From CADEEV01 sp964442185 (GTDB lineage: Bacteria > Acidobacteriota > Vicinamibacteria > Fen-336): a DNA stretch of 5,452 bases. Made by a program: the position numbers and the translations under genes. Location of the stretch: contig CAYTWT010000177.1 in the NCBI GenBank assembly GCA_964442185.1, forward strand, positions 1 through 5,452, written 5' to 3'. Each line of letters begins with the position of its first letter. Position 1 is the first letter of the stretch. The notes under the pieces were generated by a model. It saw nothing but the letters and a program-made list of their open reading frames with translations, was not told where the DNA came from and made no database searches. Positions 4,264 to 5,452 of this stretch are shown one piece after another.

Positions 4264-5452
4264 TCGGCCGGACTCTCGCTCACTACCGGATCACCGCCGC
4301 CATCGGCGCGGGTGGGATGGGCGAGGTCTACCGCGCCACCGACACGAAGCTCGGACGCGACGTGGCGCTCAAGGTGCTGCCGGCCGAGATGGCCGGAAGC
4401 CCCGAGCGGCTGCAGCGCTTCCAGCGTGAGGCGAAGGCCCTCGCCGCCCTCGATCACCCCGGGATCGTGACGGTTTACTCGGTCGAGGAAGCCGACGGCG
4501 TCCACTTCCTGACCATGCAGCTCGTCGAGGGCCAGTCGCTGGACGGGCTGATTTCGGCGGGTGGTCTCCCTCTCGACCGGCTCGTGGCGATCGCCACCGC
4601 ACTCGCCGACGCTCTGGCCGCGGCCCACGACAAGGGCATCGTGCACCGCGATCTCAAGCCCGCCAACGTCATGGTCGCGAAGGACGGACGCGTGAAGGTT
4701 CTGGACTTCGGCCTCGCCAAGTCGGCCGGCGGGGACGCGGCGCAGGCCGATTCCGAGCTGCCGACGCAGCTGCGGACGCGCGAGGGCGTCGTGATGGGGA
4801 CGATGCCGTACATGTCTCCCGAGCAGGTTCAGGGCCGGGCGCTCGACCAGCGTACGGACCTCTTCTCGCTGGGCGTCATTCTCTACGAGATGGCCACCGG
4901 GCAGCGCCCCTTCCAGGGCCGGTCCTCAGCGGAGCTCATCTCCGCGATCCTGCGCGACACGCCGCAGCCGCTCGGCGAGCTGCGGCCGGGCCTGCCGGGC
5001 GAGCTCGGCTCGATCGTCGGCCGCTGCCTCGAGAAGGACGCTAGAGACCGCGTCGCGACGGCCAGGACTCTTCACGACGAGTTGCACGCGCTGCAAAGGC
5101 GGATCGAGTCCGGCGACTCACTGGAATCTGGCCGGCCCGCGTCGGGCGTCACTCCCGCCACGGACGCCGGTCCTTCCATCGCGGTGCTGCCATTCCAGAA
5201 CCTCAGTGCGGATCCCGGGAACGAGTACTTCAGCGACGGCCTGGCCGAGGAGATCCTGAACGCGCTGAGCCAGATCGAGGGCCTGCACGTCGCCGCCCGA
5301 ACCTCATCGTTCTCCTTCAAGGGCAAGGCCACCGACATCAGCGAGATCGGCGCGAAGCTCCGCGTGGCAAACGTGCTCGAGGGAAGCGTGCGGCGCGCCG
5401 GCAACCGGGTGCGCGTCACGGTGCAGCTCATCGACACCAGGAACGGCTTCCA
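4260..5452 (+). CDS. Eukaryotic-type Ser/Thr protein kinase with a FlgO/TolB-N-like domain, 3' end outside the window
   Basis: Predicted cytosolic protein kinase; 397 residues are visible and the frame is open at the right edge. All catalytic landmarks of an active Hanks-type kinase are present: Gly-rich loop GAGGMGEVY (16-24), VALK with Lys38, helix-C Glu57, HRDLKPAN (129-136, catalytic Asp131), DFG (149-151), an activation segment ending GTMPYMSPEQ (180-189), and DLFSLGVILYEMATGQRPF in the C-lobe. An Ala/Gly/Ser-rich linker (about 275-305) without a membrane helix leads to SIAVLPFQNLSADPGNEYFS at 306, then SDGLAEEILNALSQI and VLEGSVRRAGNRVRVTVQLI. That domain resembles the FlgO/TolB N-terminal type found next to TPR repeats in bacterial cyclases, kinases and CadC-like regulators; TPR repeats may follow. 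The start is inferred: family members typically begin with Met-Ile-Gly, and here the matching codon is CTG at 4260, seven bases after GGGGAGG. The first in-frame ATG lies inside the Gly-rich loop and cannot be the start. CTGA forms a 4-bp overlap with the toxin stop. Confidence 0.88.
   Translation, partial: MIGRTLAHYRITAAIGAGGMGEVYRATDTKLGRDVALKVLPAEMAGSPERLQRFQREAKALAALDHPGIVTVYSVEEADGVHFLTMQLVEGQSLDGLISAGGLPLDRLVAIATALADALAAAHDKGIVHRDLKPANVMVAKDGRVKVLDFGLAKSAGGDAAQADSELPTQLRTREGVVMGTMPYMSPEQVQGRALDQRTDLFSLGVILYEMATGQRPFQGRSSAELISAILRDTPQPLGELRPGLPGELGSIVGRCLEKDARDRVATARTLHDELHALQRRIESGDSLESGRPASGVTPATDAGPSIAVLPFQNLSADPGNEYFSDGLAEEILNALSQIEGLHVAARTSSFSFKGKATDISEIGAKLRVANVLEGSVRRAGNRVRVTVQLIDTRNGF

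Noticed and set aside
5072..5437. A 121-codon minus-strand open frame under the end of the kinase gene.
   Set aside because: The plus strand there encodes the conserved AVLPFQNLS domain; the minus frame is Ser/Arg-rich and has no motif.
3696..5452. A new three-gene defence system made of antitoxin, toxin and kinase.
   Set aside because: The two parts look like a standard toxin-antitoxin module and a standard signalling kinase. Adjacency and overlap are notable, but one locus gives no evidence of a joint defence role; conservation across genomes would be needed.

Overview
The window is G+C-rich bacterial DNA (about two thirds G+C by eye) with tightly packed genes. It combines a eukaryotic-type Ser/Thr kinase, a fragment of a large cyclase/ATPase-TPR signalling protein and a ParE/RelE toxin-antitoxin pair. 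This mix is typical of soil or sediment lineages such as Acidobacteriota, Rokubacteria/Methylomirabilota or Gemmatimonadota. The phylum is an inference; no marker gene is present.

Left half (1-2949, minus strand): a compact three-gene cassette read from right to left. It encodes a ten-helix permease of the DMT/ureide-permease type (1966-2949), a nucleoside hydrolase with an N-terminal signal peptide (916-1959) and a ribokinase that runs off the left edge (1-897). The gaps are 6 and 18 bp, so an operon is likely. Together they suggest nucleoside scavenging: the exported hydrolase splits nucleosides outside the inner membrane, the permease imports a product, and ribokinase traps ribose as ribose 5-phosphate. 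A plausible extended -10 promoter element and a strong ribosome binding site lie upstream of the permease.

Middle (2950-3693): a short divergent intergenic region with a perfect hairpin. It is followed on the plus strand by a decayed gene, the C-terminal TPR-like tail of a large cyclase/AAA-ATPase-type signalling protein, with no N-terminal part and a frameshift near 3210-3220.

Right half (3696-5452, plus strand): a type II toxin-antitoxin pair (antitoxin 3696-3944, ParE/RelE-like toxin 3925-4263, overlapping by 20 bp), then a Ser/Thr protein kinase from 4260 past the right edge. The kinase appears to start at a CTG codon that shares the CTGA overlap with the toxin stop, and its Shine-Dalgarno sequence can pair with a TCCTC inside the toxin gene. 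The kinase domain is joined without a transmembrane helix to a FlgO/TolB-N-like domain that continues beyond the window.

I see no clearly unknown system. The best leads are the toxin-kinase translational coupling, the unusual active-site motifs of the exported nucleoside hydrolase, and the nucleoside hydrolase/permease/ribokinase cassette. There are no RNA genes, CRISPR arrays, insertion sequences or convincing terminators.
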